NCBI RefSeq assembly: GCF_039535095.1
Contig: NZ_BAAAWN010000001.1
Location: 3,658,001-3,722,000 of the forward strand
DNA length: 64,000 bases
From: Arthrobacter ramosus
GTDB taxonomy: Bacteria > Actinomycetota > Actinomycetes > Actinomycetales > Micrococcaceae
Reading direction: 5' to 3'
Part shown: positions 25,543-34,958 of the stretch, in pieces
How positions within the stretch are numbered: the stretch's first letter is position 1
Layout of the letters: every line of letters begins with the position of its first letter
The notes under the pieces: generated by a model
Seen by the model: the letters and a program-made list of their open reading frames with translations, nothing else
Told to the model about the DNA's origin: nothing
The model's database searches: none
Made by a program: the position numbers and the translations under genes

Positions 25543-25850
25543 TCCCCCGGCGTCCGATGAGATGAGGTTTGGCGGTGGTTTCTCCATGGCTCTCCTGGTG
25601 GTGGTCTCTTGCTTTCGACGGTACGGGGGTTTCGTGGCCGCCTCTAGATCGAACCTCGCACATGTGGATATTTATTCGAATCTTCTTTTTCCAGATCGAA
25701 CATATTTTCTAATACGGACCCGGTGCCGTGCTTTTGAGGGCGCCGTCAAGAGGCCATCTCATCTATGTGGACAACTTCTTCTTTTCTCGCATTTCAGATG
25801 CTAGGATCTGCTCACATTCGCGTCAAAAACTGAATCATTGGGGGCAATTA

Positions 25851-26540
25851 ATGAATACTCGCGCGCCTAAAAACAACGGGGAAATAAAGCACGCGTCACA
25901 CGACTTCTTGAAATATCGCAAAGCCGGCTTCAAGGTCTTTGCCATCGTCACGTCAACAGCCGCAGCACTCTCCCTTGCCGCGTGCGGCGGAGCTAGCCCG
26001 ACAATTTCGCACGCCGTCGCTACGCAATCGGCTTCGGCTTCAGCGACTCCCACCCCAACACCGACGCCGACGCCGACGCCGACCGCGCCAAACTCAGTGT
26101 CCTGCGTGACGGAGAGCGCAACAGAGAGCTATCCACCCAAGCAGTTCATTTGCACCAAGTCGGACACGGGAGTCCTGCTCTGGATGGAAAGCTCAGAGTC
26201 CAAGCGAGTGACGGATGCGCGTGCGGCAGCAACCGCAGCGGCGGCGAAGGCGGCGGCAGACAAGGCTGCATCTGACAAGGCCGCGGCCGATGCCGCAGCG
26301 GCAGCTCAGGCAGCGGCAGCTCAGGCAGCGGCCCAGGCAAAGGCTGACGCCGATGCTGCCGCAGTGAAGGCACAACAAGACCAAGCCCAGGCCAGGCAGG
26401 TACAGCCGGTCGCGCCGTCGTCCGTTTACTATGCGAACTGCACGGCCGCCCGGGCCGCCGGCGCCGCACCTATCTATCGGGGTCAGCCAGGTTACCGGCC
26501 TGCGCTGGACAGGGATAACGACGGCATAGCCTGCGAATAG
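25851..26540 (+). CDS. Lipoprotein with Ala-rich helix and C-terminal Excalibur domain
   Basis: 229 residues from the ATG at 25851 (GGGGG site upstream). The signal sequence ends in a lipobox, SLAACGG. A Thr-Pro repeat linker follows (about residues 65-80), then a short cysteine pair region (SVSCVTES, FICTKSDTGV). A long Ala/Lys/Asp helix (about 120-180) with AAADKAASDKAAADAAA-like repeats comes next. The C-terminus is an Excalibur calcium-binding motif, NCTAARAAG ending DRDNDGIACE. It is probably an envelope-anchored calcium-binding protein; Excalibur domains often accompany nucleases but no nuclease domain is present. Confidence 0.85.
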   Translation: MNTRAPKNNGEIKHASHDFLKYRKAGFKVFAIVTSTAAALSLAACGGASPTISHAVATQSASASATPTPTPTPTPTPTAPNSVSCVTESATESYPPKQFICTKSDTGVLLWMESSESKRVTDARAAATAAAAKAAADKAASDKAAADAAAAAQAAAAQAAAQAKADADAAAVKAQQDQAQARQVQPVAPSSVYYANCTAARAAGAAPIYRGQPGYRPALDRDNDGIACE

Positions 26541-26571
26541 GGGTTACACAGGACAACCTAGGGACACCGTC

Positions 26572-26663
26572 GGATTCTGCTGGATCATTCTCTCCGTCGA
26601 AGTTGCCGGTCCCGTGATTCCGCGGGCCCGGAATTTGCCCATTCGAATGATTGAGCAGAATCC
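26572..26663. repeat. Long imperfect inverted repeat
   Basis: GGATTCTGCTGGATCATTC (26572-26590) faces GAATGATTGAGCAGAATCC (26645-26663), two 19-base arms with two mismatches around a 54-base loop. It is downstream of the lipoprotein gene. Confidence 0.75.
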
Positions 26664-26747
26664 CACATCCCGGGCGAAGACGATCCCCGGACGGACATGA
26701 CCAAGCCCAGGGCCGAGCGCTACAGCAAAAGCTGGGCGACACGCCAA

Positions 26748-26785
26748 ATCCCTGGTGACACCTGGATTCAGGTGTCACCAGGGAT
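26748..26785. repeat. Perfect 17-bp inverted repeat with 4-base loop
   Basis: ATCCCTGGTGACACCTG (26748-26764) pairs exactly with CAGGTGTCACCAGGGAT (26769-26785) around GATT. There is no T-tract. It could be a strong hairpin, a protein-binding palindrome, or an element end. Confidence 0.85.
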
Positions 26786-26845
26786 CTAGCGCATCCCCGG
26801 GTAATTTGCGCGTCGCGAAGTAGTCACTCACCCCGGAAATAGGCA

Positions 26846-26885
26846 CAAAAAAGCAGGGCCGGTCATTGACCGGCCCTGCTTTTTG
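26846..26885. terminator. Intrinsic terminator of the cold-shock gene
   Basis: A run of A leads into AGCAGGGCCGGTCA, which pairs with TGACCGGCCCTGCT, followed by a T-run (26881-26884). It has the full intrinsic-terminator form in both directions and lies 12 bases after the cspA stop. Confidence 0.92.
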
Positions 26886-26896
26886 AAATCCGAAGC

Positions 26897-27100
26897 TTAG
26901 AGAGCCTGGATGTTTACTGCCTGGGGACCCTTGGGGCCCTGCTCGACATCGAAGGAAACCTTCTGGTTCTCTTCGAGGGAGCGGTAGCCGCCCGAGTTGA
27001 TTGCAGAGTAGTGAGCGAAAACGTCCTGGCTGCCATCTTCCGGGGAGATGAAGCCGAAGCCCTTTTCAGAGTTGAACCACTTGACGATACCTGTAGCCAT
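26897..27100 (-). CDS. cspA: Cold shock protein (CspA family)
   Basis: 67 residues, a single cold-shock OB domain. RNP1 is KGFGFISP and RNP2 is VFAHYS. The product binds single-stranded RNA/DNA and acts as an RNA chaperone. The start is the ATG at 27100 with AAGGAAA upstream. About 350 bases separate it from the divergent Wadjet operon. This includes a probable long 5' leader, as usual for cold-shock genes, although no defined cold-box is evident. Confidence 0.96.
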   Translation of the reverse strand: MATGIVKWFNSEKGFGFISPEDGSQDVFAHYSAINSGGYRSLEENQKVSFDVEQGPKGPQAVNIQAL

Positions 27101-27453
27101 TTTTTCAGTTTCCTTACTGAAGGTGGAGGTTGTCCCGACTGTCGGGCCTCCGGTGTGGGGTGTTCTCCACCGTTACTTCAGAAGGTCGCGGTTGATGAAC
27201 CGCGGGAACTGCCTGAACTACCAAATGCCAAACACAACAACAGCTACAAGCATACAGGCCTTTGGGCGGATGGCTACTATTTGTCAAAAACCTTCATCTG
27301 CCGCGCGCCGTAACGCGCGCCGTAAACTGGACGGCTGCACACGGGCTGACCCCAATAATGTCCGGGACCTCGCTTAGCCTAGAACCACGGGATGCAGCCG
27401 TTGAAGTGGACCTTGCATGAACGCGGCCGGTATCGCTGGAACCAGAGGATCAT

Positions 27454-28896
27454 ATGGATTACTACGCAATAAATTCACTGCGTGAAAACCATGCAGGATG
27501 GGCCTTGCTTCGCGCCCAGAACGCTCCGCTGGCTGTGCACTTCTTCATGGCCGCGTTTACCGGCCCCAACCAACGGAACATCGGCCGGCAGCAACTCATC
27601 GACATTCTGGAGGATGTGCTGTTCGGCGTCCGCGAGTCCTTCGGTGAAGGCAAATTTCCCCGTCAAGCGTCGGAATACCTCGACGATTGGGCCGATCCGG
27701 AGCGGGCCTGGCTGCGGAAATACTACGTTCCCGGCGAGGACGAACCCCACTACGATCTCACCGCCGCCGCGGAAGACGTGGTGCGGTGGGTCGAGAACCT
27801 GCGCGGGAGGGATTTCGTGGCCACTCAGTCCCGCCTGACCAGCATCTTCGCAGTACTCAAGACGCTCGTTCAGCAATCCGAGACAGACCCGGAAGTGCGA
27901 TTGGCCGAACTCCAGCGCCAGCGTGACGGGATCGACGCCGAAATGCAGCGCCTACGCGAGGGCAACATCAAGGTCATGAGCGCTCCGGAAGCACTGGACC
28001 ACTTCCAGCAGCTGACCACTTTGGCCAAAGACTTGCTCTCCGACTTCCGTGAAGTCGAACAAAACTTCCGGCGGCTGGACCGCCAGGTGCGCGAGCAGAT
28101 CGCCACGTGGGATGGCAGCCAAGGGGAGCTCCTCGACTCCATTTTTGCCAACCAGCAGGATATTGGCAGCTCCCTGCAGGGGCGTACCTTCCAGGGATTC
28201 TGGGACTACCTCATGTCCCCACAACTCCGGACGGAGCTACGGGACCTTCTTCAGCGCGCCACGCAGATCGAAGCCCTGTCCCGCATGGACAATCTCCATG
28301 CCGTGGCGAACCTCCACCAGGACTGGCTGCCCGCCGTCGAGCAGACACAAGCCACTGTCCGGCAGCTGTCCCAGCAAATGCGCAGGCTCCTGGACGACAA
28401 GGTCTTCCTGGAGAACAAGCGGATCATGCAACTGATCCGAAGCGTCGAGTCGACCGCCCTCACCACCCGCGCCCAACCGCCGTCGGGCATTTTCATGGAG
28501 ATCGCCGCGCCGTCGGTGGATGTCGCGCTGCCGTTTGAGCGTCCCCTCTACGAGCCGGGCAGCAGGGTCCTGGTGATGGACGACGTCGTCATCGCCGACG
28601 ACGCCGATGTTGACGCTGGCGCCCTGTTCAGCCAGTTCTATGTGGACAAAGAGCACCTCAAGTCCCACATCGATGCGGTCCTGGAAGACGCGGACCAGGC
28701 CACGTTGGCTAACATTACCGCCGCCTATCCCCTGTCGCAGGGCCTGGCGGAGCTGGTTGCCTATTACCAATTGGCTGCCGAGTCGGAATGGGCGAACATC
28801 AACCCGGAGGCGACCCAGCAACTGTCCTGGTCCCTGCCGGACGGAAGCATCCGCGAAGCGACAATCGATCAAATCATCTTTGTGAGGCCTGCATGA
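27454..28896 (+). CDS. jetA: Wadjet defence protein JetA (DUF3375)
   Basis: 480 residues. JetA is the kleisin-like subunit of the type I Wadjet SMC complex, which recognises and cuts closed-circular plasmid DNA. The DUF3375 start AINSLRENHAGWALLRAQNAP is clear. A winged-helix-like N-terminus is followed by a long central coiled coil (about residues 140-330, rich in Gln/Arg/Leu) and a C-terminal globular part ending IDQIIFVRPA. The start ATG is at 27454 with AGAGGA upstream. Its stop overlaps the jetB start by four bases. It is the first gene of a four-gene operon. Confidence 0.94.
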   Translation: MDYYAINSLRENHAGWALLRAQNAPLAVHFFMAAFTGPNQRNIGRQQLIDILEDVLFGVRESFGEGKFPRQASEYLDDWADPERAWLRKYYVPGEDEPHYDLTAAAEDVVRWVENLRGRDFVATQSRLTSIFAVLKTLVQQSETDPEVRLAELQRQRDGIDAEMQRLREGNIKVMSAPEALDHFQQLTTLAKDLLSDFREVEQNFRRLDRQVREQIATWDGSQGELLDSIFANQQDIGSSLQGRTFQGFWDYLMSPQLRTELRDLLQRATQIEALSRMDNLHAVANLHQDWLPAVEQTQATVRQLSQQMRRLLDDKVFLENKRIMQLIRSVESTALTTRAQPPSGIFMEIAAPSVDVALPFERPLYEPGSRVLVMDDVVIADDADVDAGALFSQFYVDKEHLKSHIDAVLEDADQATLANITAAYPLSQGLAELVAYYQLAAESEWANINPEATQQLSWSLPDGSIREATIDQIIFVRPA

Positions 28897-29519
28897 ACAC
28901 CATCATGGAACTGGACACCCGCACTCCCGAGGAACTGCCCGGCGTCGTCACGAGGCTCTTCAAAGGCGTGGTCTATTCCGAAACCGACGAGAAGATCTGG
29001 CAGTCGCTTCTGGCCTTGGCCTCCCAGGTCCGCGACTATGTTGCGGTCCTCGGACTGGACCTGATCCTGGACGAATCCGAAGGGTACGCCTTCCTCAAAT
29101 CGCGCGAGGACCCGGATGTCACGCTCCCCCGGCTTATCCCCCGACGCCAACTGACCTTCGATGTCAGCCTGCTCCTGGCCCTCCTGCGTGCCCGGATGCT
29201 CGAGTTCGACACGAATAGCAGCGAGACCCGCCTCATCATGACGGAGCAGGAAATTGCCGACATGGTTTCGGTGTTCCTGCCCGAGTCCAGCAATGAAGCC
29301 CGGATCCTGGACAAGCTGGGTGCCAACATCAAGAAGGTCGTAGAGCTCGGTTTCCTGCGGAAATTGCGAGGAGAAACCGGCACCTACGAGGTGGCGCGCA
29401 TCCTCAAGGCGTACGTGGATGCCCAGTGGCTGGAAGAGTTCGACGCCCGGCTGGCTGACTACCGCCGCTCACTCACGGGGCAAAAGCCCGCAGTTTCAAC
29501 GGAAACGGACGACGCATGA
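28893..29519 (+). CDS. jetB: Wadjet defence protein JetB (DUF4194)
   Basis: 208 residues from the ATG at 28893, which overlaps the jetA stop (ATGA). JetB is the small KITE-like winged-helix subunit that binds the JetA kleisin. The DUF4194 core reads VVYSETDEKIWQSLLALASQ, then FLKSREDPDVTLPRLIPRRQ and FDVSLLLALLRARMLEFD, followed by an Ile/Leu-rich winged helix. A poorly conserved tail of about 15 residues ends it. The next gene overlaps by four bases. Confidence 0.94.
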   Translation: MNTIMELDTRTPEELPGVVTRLFKGVVYSETDEKIWQSLLALASQVRDYVAVLGLDLILDESEGYAFLKSREDPDVTLPRLIPRRQLTFDVSLLLALLRARMLEFDTNSSETRLIMTEQEIADMVSVFLPESSNEARILDKLGANIKKVVELGFLRKLRGETGTYEVARILKAYVDAQWLEEFDARLADYRRSLTGQKPAVSTETDDA

Positions 29520-32500
29520 CCACCGAGCTGCAGGACGGCCTCTTCAGCTTGGACGAGCTCCCGTCGGGGCAAAAGGACGACGACGGCGCCCTCCCGGGCT
29601 TTCGGCTGCACCGCCTGGAGCTGCTCAACTGGGGAACATTCCACGGCGGGGTCCGCACCTTCCGTTTGGATGGTGCCAATAGCCTTCTGACCGGGGACAT
29701 CGGTTCGGGGAAGTCCACAGTAGTTGATGCGATCACCACGCTGCTGCTCCCTGCCAATAGGATCGACTACAACAAAGCCGCCGGCGCCCAGAAGCGCGAA
29801 CGCACGCTCATGTCGTACGTTCGCGGCTTCCACAAGAGCACGCGCAGCACCGGCGGCGAATACTCCAAACCCGTGGCGCTCCGGGCACCGGGAGCCCTCA
29901 CCGTAGTCCTCGGCGTCTTCCACAACGCGGTCCTCAATAAGTCCGTCACGCTTGCCATCACCCTCTGGACCATGCAAGAAGCGGGCCAGCCCAGCCGTTT
30001 CTACTCGTTGGCCGAAACTGAGCAGTCCATTGCGGAAGACTTCGCCAACTTCGGGCAGGATCCGGCCAAGCTGAAAAAGAAGCTTCGTGCCGCGGGCGCG
30101 GCCGTCCATGACACCTTCGACCCCTACGCCGCGGCTTTCAAGCGTCATTTCGGCATCAGCGGCAACCAAGCCATGGATCTGTTCCACCGCACTGTCTCCA
30201 TGAAACAGGTGGAGAACATCACCCACTTCGTGCGGACCAACATGCTCGAGGACGATGACGTGAAGTCGCGCATCGACAACCTCATCCACCACTTCGACGA
30301 CCTCAAGAAGGCCCACGAGGCCGTGCTGAGGGCGAAGGACCAGATCGGCTTGCTGAAGCCGATCCGTGACGGTGCCGCAGTGCATGAGCAGCTGAGCGGC
30401 GAAGACGCCCTCGCCCGCCAGCAGCGCGATCAGTTGCATCCGTGGTTCACGGATCAGCAGCTGACGCTGAGCCTGGAACACCAGCGGGAGCTGGAAAACA
30501 CCGGGGTCAAACTGCTGGAGGACAGCACCCAGCTCGGCGCGGACATTTCGCGGCTGCGCCATGAACTTTCAGTGGTCCAGGAGGACATCCGCACCAACGG
30601 TGGGGGTCGGCTCGCCGCGATCGACGCCGAGATCGCACGGCTTGAGGACGAGTCCCGCTCCCAACGCAAGCGCTTCGAGCGATACTCAGCTGCCGCCGTC
30701 GAACTGGGTCTGAGGATGCCGGAAGACCGTGTGCTCTTCGACGCGAACCGGGCGCGTTTTGGCGAGGTGGAACAGGAGCTTGTTGCCGAATCCAGTGTGC
30801 TGCAGGAACGCCGCACCGGATTGACTTTGGAGCGGTCTGAACTCAGCAGCCGCAAGGCAGACATCGACGCCGAACTGGCTAGCCTGCAGTCCCGCCAGAC
30901 CCTGCTGCCGCTCGCCCAACTCGAGCTCCGCCGTCGGCTGTGTGAGGGAATCGGCGTCGCGGAAACCGTCCTGCCTTATGCCGGCGAACTGCTGCGGGTG
31001 CGCGACGGCGAGTCGGAATGGGAGGGCGCAGCGGAAAGAACATTGCGTGGTTTCGCGTTGTCCCTGCTGGTCTCCGCAGAGCACTACCCGGCGGTCAGCA
31101 GTTGGGTGGATTCCAATAACCTCCGAGCCAGGTTGGTCTACCTGAAGGTCGGAGATTCGAACGCGGCGCGGCCCACCGAAGCAGGGACACTGGCGGCGAA
31201 AATCGCCATCAAGCAAGGTACCCCCTTCCGCACTTTCCTGCTGGACGAACTCAGCACCCGGTTCGACTATGTCTGCTGCGAGACCATGGAGGATTTCCGC
31301 CGCTACCCCAAATCCCTGACGGTCAACGGCCAGCTCAAGGGCGGCAGGGGCAGGCATGAGAAGGATGATCGCCGGGATCTCGCGGACCGGCGCAATTACG
31401 TCCTCGGTTGGGATAACCATGACAAGATCACCCGTTTCCTCGCCGAGCGGGACGAGGTGGACGGCAAGGTCAGCGTGGTCGAAACCCAGCTGCACAAAGT
31501 GGACGTGTCCCTCGGCTCTCTCGTGCGCCAAAACCAGCAGCTCGGAACAATCCGCTCTGTGGCCGATTTCGCCGAGATCGGCTGGCAACTGACCGCGCGG
31601 CGGATCGAGGATCTCAAGGCGGAAAGGAACGAACTCCAGTCGGCCAGCAGCGTGCTGCAGCAGCTGACGGCCAAAGAAACCGAGGTGACCGGGAAGCTCG
31701 GGCGCTTCGAGGAGAAGTCCAACAAAATCCAGCAGCGGCTCGGTGCCAATGAGAAGGACGCCAAAGATATCGCTGCGGCGATCGAGGAATGCCGCCTGGC
31801 GCTGCTGGGGCATCCGCTGACCGACGACGACGCCGTGCTGGCCGCCGTCGCTCGGCTCGCCGCCGAGGTGCTCGGCGAGAAAACACTCACCTACAAGAAC
31901 ACGGGCACCGCCGAGAGCTCCGTCCGATCGGGGCTGACAGCGTCGATCGATGCGCTCACGAAACGCATCGCGACGGCGGCCGCATCTACCGTTCGCTTGA
32001 TGACGGAGTTCCGCGGCAAGTACCCCAACGAGACCACCGACATCGACGCCTCGCTGGAAGCAGCCCCAGAGTTCAACCGGTTGCTTGAGCAGCTGGAGAA
32101 GGACGATCTGCCGCGTTTCGAGGCGCGCTTCAAGGAGTCGCTGACCCAGAACACCATCCACGAGGTGGTGGCATTCAACGCCTTCCTGGACAGCCGGCGC
32201 CAGGACATCGTGAATCGGATCGGTGAAATCAACGTGTCCTTGGCGGGGATCGAATACAACCCGGGCAGACATATCCAGCTGGAGCATCAGAGCTCAACCG
32301 ACTTGGACGTGCGCCAGTTCGGGATCGACCTGCGGGCCTGCTCGGAGGGGACCATCGGCGACGAAGACCAGTACTCGGAGCAGAAGTACCTGCAGGTGGA
32401 GAGGCTGATCGAACGCTTCCGTGGACGGGAGGGCTACACGGCACTCGATGAACGTTGGACAGCCAAAGTAACGGACGTGCGGAACTGGTTTACTTTCTCA

Positions 32501-32923
32501 GCCTCGGAAAAGTGGACGGAGACCGGTGAGGAATTCGAGCATTTCACCGACTCAGGCGGAAAGTCGGGCGGCCAGAAGGAAAAACTGGCCTACACAATCC
32601 TCGCGGCGGCGTTGGCGTTCCAGTTCGGGCTCGCATCAGGAAAAGGCGTGGCGAAGGGTGCGGCGAAAGGACGCAGCTTCCGCTTTGTGGTCATTGACGA
32701 GGCGTTCGGCCGCGGCTCGGACGAGTCCGCCCGGTACGGCCTGGAACTCTTCCGGCGCATGAAGCTGCAGCTACTGATCGTCACGCCGCTACAAAAGATC
32801 CACGTGATCGAGCCTTTTGTAGCACACGTGGGCTTCGTAGCGAACACCAACGGCAACGACTCCCAGCTCCGCAACATGACCATCACGGAATACCGCGAGG
32901 AACGGGATCGCCGTGCCGGCTAA
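29516..32923 (+). CDS. jetC: Wadjet SMC-like ATPase JetC
   Basis: 1135 residues. SMC/MukB-like ATPase that extrudes DNA loops in the Wadjet complex. Walker A GDIGSGKST is at residues 60-68. Two long coiled-coil arms (about 240-480 and 620-900) flank a hinge region near 480-600. The C-terminal head carries the ABC signature region SGGKSGGQKEKLAYTILAAA and Walker B FVVIDEAFGRG. It overlaps jetB and jetD, so all four genes are translationally coupled. All ATPase motifs are intact. Confidence 0.95.
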   Translation: MTTELQDGLFSLDELPSGQKDDDGALPGFRLHRLELLNWGTFHGGVRTFRLDGANSLLTGDIGSGKSTVVDAITTLLLPANRIDYNKAAGAQKRERTLMSYVRGFHKSTRSTGGEYSKPVALRAPGALTVVLGVFHNAVLNKSVTLAITLWTMQEAGQPSRFYSLAETEQSIAEDFANFGQDPAKLKKKLRAAGAAVHDTFDPYAAAFKRHFGISGNQAMDLFHRTVSMKQVENITHFVRTNMLEDDDVKSRIDNLIHHFDDLKKAHEAVLRAKDQIGLLKPIRDGAAVHEQLSGEDALARQQRDQLHPWFTDQQLTLSLEHQRELENTGVKLLEDSTQLGADISRLRHELSVVQEDIRTNGGGRLAAIDAEIARLEDESRSQRKRFERYSAAAVELGLRMPEDRVLFDANRARFGEVEQELVAESSVLQERRTGLTLERSELSSRKADIDAELASLQSRQTLLPLAQLELRRRLCEGIGVAETVLPYAGELLRVRDGESEWEGAAERTLRGFALSLLVSAEHYPAVSSWVDSNNLRARLVYLKVGDSNAARPTEAGTLAAKIAIKQGTPFRTFLLDELSTRFDYVCCETMEDFRRYPKSLTVNGQLKGGRGRHEKDDRRDLADRRNYVLGWDNHDKITRFLAERDEVDGKVSVVETQLHKVDVSLGSLVRQNQQLGTIRSVADFAEIGWQLTARRIEDLKAERNELQSASSVLQQLTAKETEVTGKLGRFEEKSNKIQQRLGANEKDAKDIAAAIEECRLALLGHPLTDDDAVLAAVARLAAEVLGEKTLTYKNTGTAESSVRSGLTASIDALTKRIATAAASTVRLMTEFRGKYPNETTDIDASLEAAPEFNRLLEQLEKDDLPRFEARFKESLTQNTIHEVVAFNAFLDSRRQDIVNRIGEINVSLAGIEYNPGRHIQLEHQSSTDLDVRQFGIDLRACSEGTIGDEDQYSEQKYLQVERLIERFRGREGYTALDERWTAKVTDVRNWFTFSASEKWTETGEEFEHFTDSGGKSGGQKEKLAYTILAAALAFQFGLASGKGVAKGAAKGRSFRFVVIDEAFGRGSDESARYGLELFRRMKLQLLIVTPLQKIHVIEPFVAHVGFVANTNGNDSQLRNMTITEYREERDRRAG

Positions 32924-34202
32924 AAACACGGGTGCGTCCCGGACCTGGACCACGCTGGCGGGGCTGCGTTCGCTCTCTGCTGCGACGTGGGAGCGCGGGC
33001 AACTGTTACGCGAGGCGCTGGAACCAACGGAAGCGTACCCCCGCCGTCGTTCGCTTAAGCGGCCTTCGGCGGCAGAGCTGCGAGACGACTATGCGGCCGC
33101 GCGGGAGTGGGCAGCTGAGCTGTTCGCCTCGGTGGGGACCTACACTTTGGAAACCGTCGACGTCGGCCGCACCACCATCGGTTCCAACCTCCTCCCGGCC
33201 GCGGCAGTGTTCGCGGGAGTGGCGGACGAGGTTGCCTTCGTGGGCAAGACCCGGGAGCTGGGGCGGTTCCGTTCGCTGGCCGGACGGCTGGCCGGCTTGG
33301 AGCCGGCACTAAGTGCCTGGGCAATGAAACGCCCCCTTCAACTGTTGGCTCTGGGTGATGCCGCCCTGAGCGCTGCCCGGGTGGCGCTGTGGCTGAGGGC
33401 GAATCCCGGACCGGGGATCTATCTAAGACAACTGAGCCTCCCCGGAGTCCACACGAAGTTCATCGAGACTCATCGGCGGGTCATTGATGAAATGCTGGCC
33501 GTGCTGCAACACACGCCGCCAGAGGACGATCAGCCGGGCCAAAGCGCGGCCGCGGACAACGCTGCTTCGGACGGTGCTGCTTCGGACGGTGCTGGGGGCC
33601 TGCTGCTCAACCCGATTGCGCGCACACCGGCAGCCCGCTTCGCTGAGCGTCATGGTTTCCTGCATCCGCCAGAACTTGTGCGCTTCCGGCTGCTGGACCC
33701 CGAAATTCCGCTGTTGGGCGATGCTCGCGACGTTATGGTCACGGCAGAGGCTTTCAGTACGCTCCGGCTACCGGTCACCTCTGTCCTCGTCACCGAAAAT
33801 CTGGTGAACTTCCTTGCCCTTCCGCATCGGCCACGGTCCTTGGCGTTGTTTGGCGCCGGCTATGGATTTTCGTCGCTGAGGGACGTGGAGTGGATGCGGG
33901 ATTGTGAGGTCCTGTACTGGGGAGATCTGGACACACATGGCTTCCGGATCCTGGATCAGCTCCGCGCTGTTCACCCACACGTGTCCAGCGTTCTCATGGA
34001 TGAGGCGACACTGCTCGCCCATCGCGAGGCGTGGAGTGTGGAAGTGTCACCGTCACGGGCCCAATTGGCGAGGCTCACCCCGGGGGAGGCGGAGGTCTAC
34101 GAGTCGCTGGGAAACAACCGCTACGGAAACGGCGTCCGCCTGGAACAGGAGCTGATCCGTTGGGACTGGGCGCTGGAACGGATTGCTGCTGGGCCTGTCT
34201 AA
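32913..34202 (+). CDS. jetD: Wadjet nuclease subunit JetD (DUF3322-DUF2220)
   Basis: 429 residues from a GTG at 32913, overlapping jetC by 11 bases. JetD is the DNA-cleaving subunit with an N-terminal DUF3322 arm domain and a C-terminal Toprim-like DUF2220 domain. The Toprim metal motif is YWGDLDTHGFRI (about residues 334-345), and a conserved Glu is expected upstream near TENLVNFLAL. A low-complexity Ala/Ser/Asp/Gly insert (about 206-230, AASDGAASDGAGG) is encoded by a short tandem repeat and probably forms a flexible linker. Key residues appear intact, so the system looks functional. Confidence 0.93.
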   Translation: MPAKNTGASRTWTTLAGLRSLSAATWERGQLLREALEPTEAYPRRRSLKRPSAAELRDDYAAAREWAAELFASVGTYTLETVDVGRTTIGSNLLPAAAVFAGVADEVAFVGKTRELGRFRSLAGRLAGLEPALSAWAMKRPLQLLALGDAALSAARVALWLRANPGPGIYLRQLSLPGVHTKFIETHRRVIDEMLAVLQHTPPEDDQPGQSAAADNAASDGAASDGAGGLLLNPIARTPAARFAERHGFLHPPELVRFRLLDPEIPLLGDARDVMVTAEAFSTLRLPVTSVLVTENLVNFLALPHRPRSLALFGAGYGFSSLRDVEWMRDCEVLYWGDLDTHGFRILDQLRAVHPHVSSVLMDEATLLAHREAWSVEVSPSRAQLARLTPGEAEVYESLGNNRYGNGVRLEQELIRWDWALERIAAGPV

Positions 34203-34251
34203 ACGAAATCCCGCCTCCAGGGCAGTGCTACGATTGCTACGGAGGCAAATG

Positions 34252-34518
34252 ATGACCACGATCCCGCACCGCGAACTCCGCAACAACAGCAGCAAGATTC
34301 TGGAGCGCGTCAAAAACGGCGAAATCATCGACGTGACCAACAACGGGGAAATTGCGGCCACCCTCATTCCGCCTTCCGCTTCGCCGTTCGAGCGGCTGTT
34401 GCAGTCGGGCGGCGTCCGCCCTGCTGGCGAGAGCCCCGTGGATTTTAGGCTTGTGCCGCGCATCAAGAGTGCGATGAGCAGCTCGGGCATGCTCGCCGAT
34501 CTGCGTGGCGATCGGTGA
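34252..34518 (+). CDS. Phd/YefM family antitoxin
   Basis: 88 residues from the ATG at 34252 (GGAGGC at 34241; a second ATG at 34249 is equally open). The N-terminal DNA-binding fold is clear: IPHRELRNNSSKILERVKNG followed by EIIDVTNNGEIAATLIP. The C-terminal half is the disordered toxin-neutralising tail. The stop overlaps the GTG of the PIN toxin by four bases. It starts 50 bases after jetD in the same direction, so it may share the Wadjet transcript. Confidence 0.93.
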   Translation: MTTIPHRELRNNSSKILERVKNGEIIDVTNNGEIAATLIPPSASPFERLLQSGGVRPAGESPVDFRLVPRIKSAMSSSGMLADLRGDR

Positions 34519-34907
34519 TCACTTATGTGGACACTTCCGCGATCCTCAAGCTGGTGGTCGACGAACCGGAATCCCCCGCCGTCGCTGAGTATCTTTCGAC
34601 TGCGGCCTCAAGCGGAAACCGCCTCGTCGCGTCGATGCTTCTCTACACCGAGCTTCATTGCGTGGCGCGGCGGCGGAGACTGGGCTCAGAACCAGTCAAT
34701 ACCGTCCTGAGCGGCATCAACCTGGTGGACATCGTCCGTTCCGATCTGATGTATGCCGCCGCACTTCCCGGCCGGCTGCGGAGCGCGGATGCGATCCATC
34801 TGGCAACCGCGATCAGGCTCCAAACTGATCTGCTGGTGGCCTACGACGCCGAGCTCCTCGCCGCTGCTGTTGACGCCGGCGTCACCGTCCTCTCGCCTGG
34901 AAAGTAG
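34515..34907 (+). CDS. vapC: PIN domain ribonuclease toxin (VapC type)
   Basis: 130 residues from a GTG overlapping the antitoxin stop. PIN motifs are present: YVDTSAILKLVVDE with the first Asp, an acidic residue near LLYTELHC, and LRSADAIHLATAI with the central Asp, plus the distal VAYDAELLAAA. VapC toxins cleave tRNA or rRNA and are blocked by the paired antitoxin. The four acidic residues needed for metal binding all appear intact. Confidence 0.93.
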   Translation: MITYVDTSAILKLVVDEPESPAVAEYLSTAASSGNRLVASMLLYTELHCVARRRRLGSEPVNTVLSGINLVDIVRSDLMYAAALPGRLRSADAIHLATAIRLQTDLLVAYDAELLAAAVDAGVTVLSPGK

Positions 34908-34958
34908 CCCTTTCGTCTGCCGTAAGTGCTGATCGCTTAGTCTCGATCGACCGCAAAT

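Noticed and set aside
30686..32287. 533-codon antisense frame inside jetC
   Set aside because: JetC shows all ATPase motifs in the sense frame. The antisense product is low-complexity Leu/Arg/Glu and resembles no protein.
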